Shown here: positions 63,835-64,000 of the stretch, in pieces
Numbering within the stretch: the stretch's first letter is position 1
Layout: each line of letters starts with the position of its first letter
Assembly (NCBI GenBank): GCA_041396985.1
Contig: JAWKXO010000002.1
Span: forward strand, 631,501 to 695,500
From: Emcibacteraceae bacterium
GTDB lineage: Bacteria; Pseudomonadota; Alphaproteobacteria; Sphingomonadales; Emcibacteraceae
Length of the DNA: 64,000 bases
Direction: 5' to 3'
Program-made: the position numbers and the translations under genes
The notes under the pieces: model-generated
What the model was told of the DNA's origin: nothing
The model's database searches: none
The model's input: only the letters and a program-made list of their open reading frames with translations

Positions 63835-64000
63835 TTATTTTTTCTCGCGCTCGACAGCACGCCAACCGATATCACGGCGGCAGAAGCCTTCGGGCCAGTT
63901 AATCTGATCAAGTGCCGTGTACGCGTCCCGTTTTGCTTCTGTAACACTGTTTGCAATCGACGTGATATTGAGCACCCGACCTCCGGTGGCTAGGATTTTA
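63835..64000 (-). CDS. purD: phosphoribosylamine-glycine ligase PurD, C-terminal part (partial)
   Basis: The last 54 residues read on the minus strand as KILATGGRVLNITSIANSVTEAKRDAY..., then WPEGFCRRDIGWRAVEREKK and a stop at 63835. This is the characteristic C-terminus of PurD (GAR synthetase) of purine synthesis, including the GGRVLN and FxRxDIGWRA segments. The rest of the gene lies beyond the right edge. It converges on the MscS gene with an eight-base gap. Confidence 0.9.
   Translation of the reverse strand, partial: KILATGGRVLNITSIANSVTEAKRDAYTALDQINWPEGFCRRDIGWRAVEREKK

Overview
The window looks like a chromosomal segment of a low-GC (roughly 42% by eye), motile, aerobic to microaerobic alphaproteobacterium. 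The signs are the hslVU/hisBHAFE neighbourhood, an NDUFS4-type complex I accessory subunit, an IalB-type secreted protein, a BamF-like (DUF3035) lipoprotein behind lspA, a TipF-like EAL protein beside cheY/cheZ, and a ccoNOQP-ccoGHIS cluster with a FixK/FNR box. A marine Emcibacterales/Kordiimonadales-like lineage is a guess only. No phage, insertion sequence, CRISPR array or classical defence system was found.

Layout. 1-4.0 kb: flagellar locus with a partial FliK-like gene divergent from flgK-flgL; each side has a good sigma-54 promoter. 4.0-6.6 kb: mnmA, tRNA-Met and a GT61 glycosyltransferase. 6.6-7.2 kb: a beta-barrel outer-membrane protein. 7.4-10.5 kb: operon of a SoxC-like sulfite dehydrogenase, a mono-haem SoxD-like cytochrome and a Tat-exported PLP enzyme. 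10.7-14.1 kb: Bax-inhibitor-like protein, low-MW phosphatase, EamA transporter and a secreted metallopeptidase-like protein. 14.1-18.6 kb: scoAB, an IalB-like protein, rlmN, nsrR, the NDUFS4-like subunit and tRNA-Arg. 18.6-23.3 kb: iron-uptake cluster (PepSY protein, TonB receptor with a Fur-like box, Bcr/CflA exporter). 23.5-29.8 kb: a small ORF, hslVU, hisBH-GNAT-hisAFE and a HIT protein. 29.8-35.7 kb: mixed housekeeping genes (PfkB kinase, nth, dapB, regulators).

35.7-44.2 kb: cbb3 oxidase structural genes ccoNOQP and assembly genes ccoGHIS, all on the minus strand. Both ccoN and ccoG are split by an apparent single-base deletion at a four-base G/C run; these are either sequence errors or genuine lesions. 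44.9-51.0 kb: an operon of DUF3450, two ExbB-type proteins, ExbD, TonB and a TPR protein, followed by a second TonB with its own strong promoter and an unusual leader. 51.1-53.7 kb: TipF-like protein, CheZ and CheY. 54-64 kb: ribF-ileS-lspA-DUF3035, mutL, rsmD, a pseudouridine synthase, tadA, an MscS channel and the 3' end of purD.

How it fits together. The cell probably respires oxygen at low tension (cbb3, FNR/FixK box), senses nitric oxide (NsrR), imports iron complexes through TonB-dependent receptors powered by dedicated ExbB/ExbD/TonB machinery, oxidises a periplasmic sulfur compound (SoxC-like system) and swims under sigma-54 and probably c-di-GMP control. I found no clearly novel multi-gene defence-type system. 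The most unusual items are the Tat-PLP/sulfite-dehydrogenase operon, the DUF3450-ExbB2-ExbD-TonB-TPR operon with its duplicated TonB, two unannotated small proteins and the paired cbb3 frameshifts.
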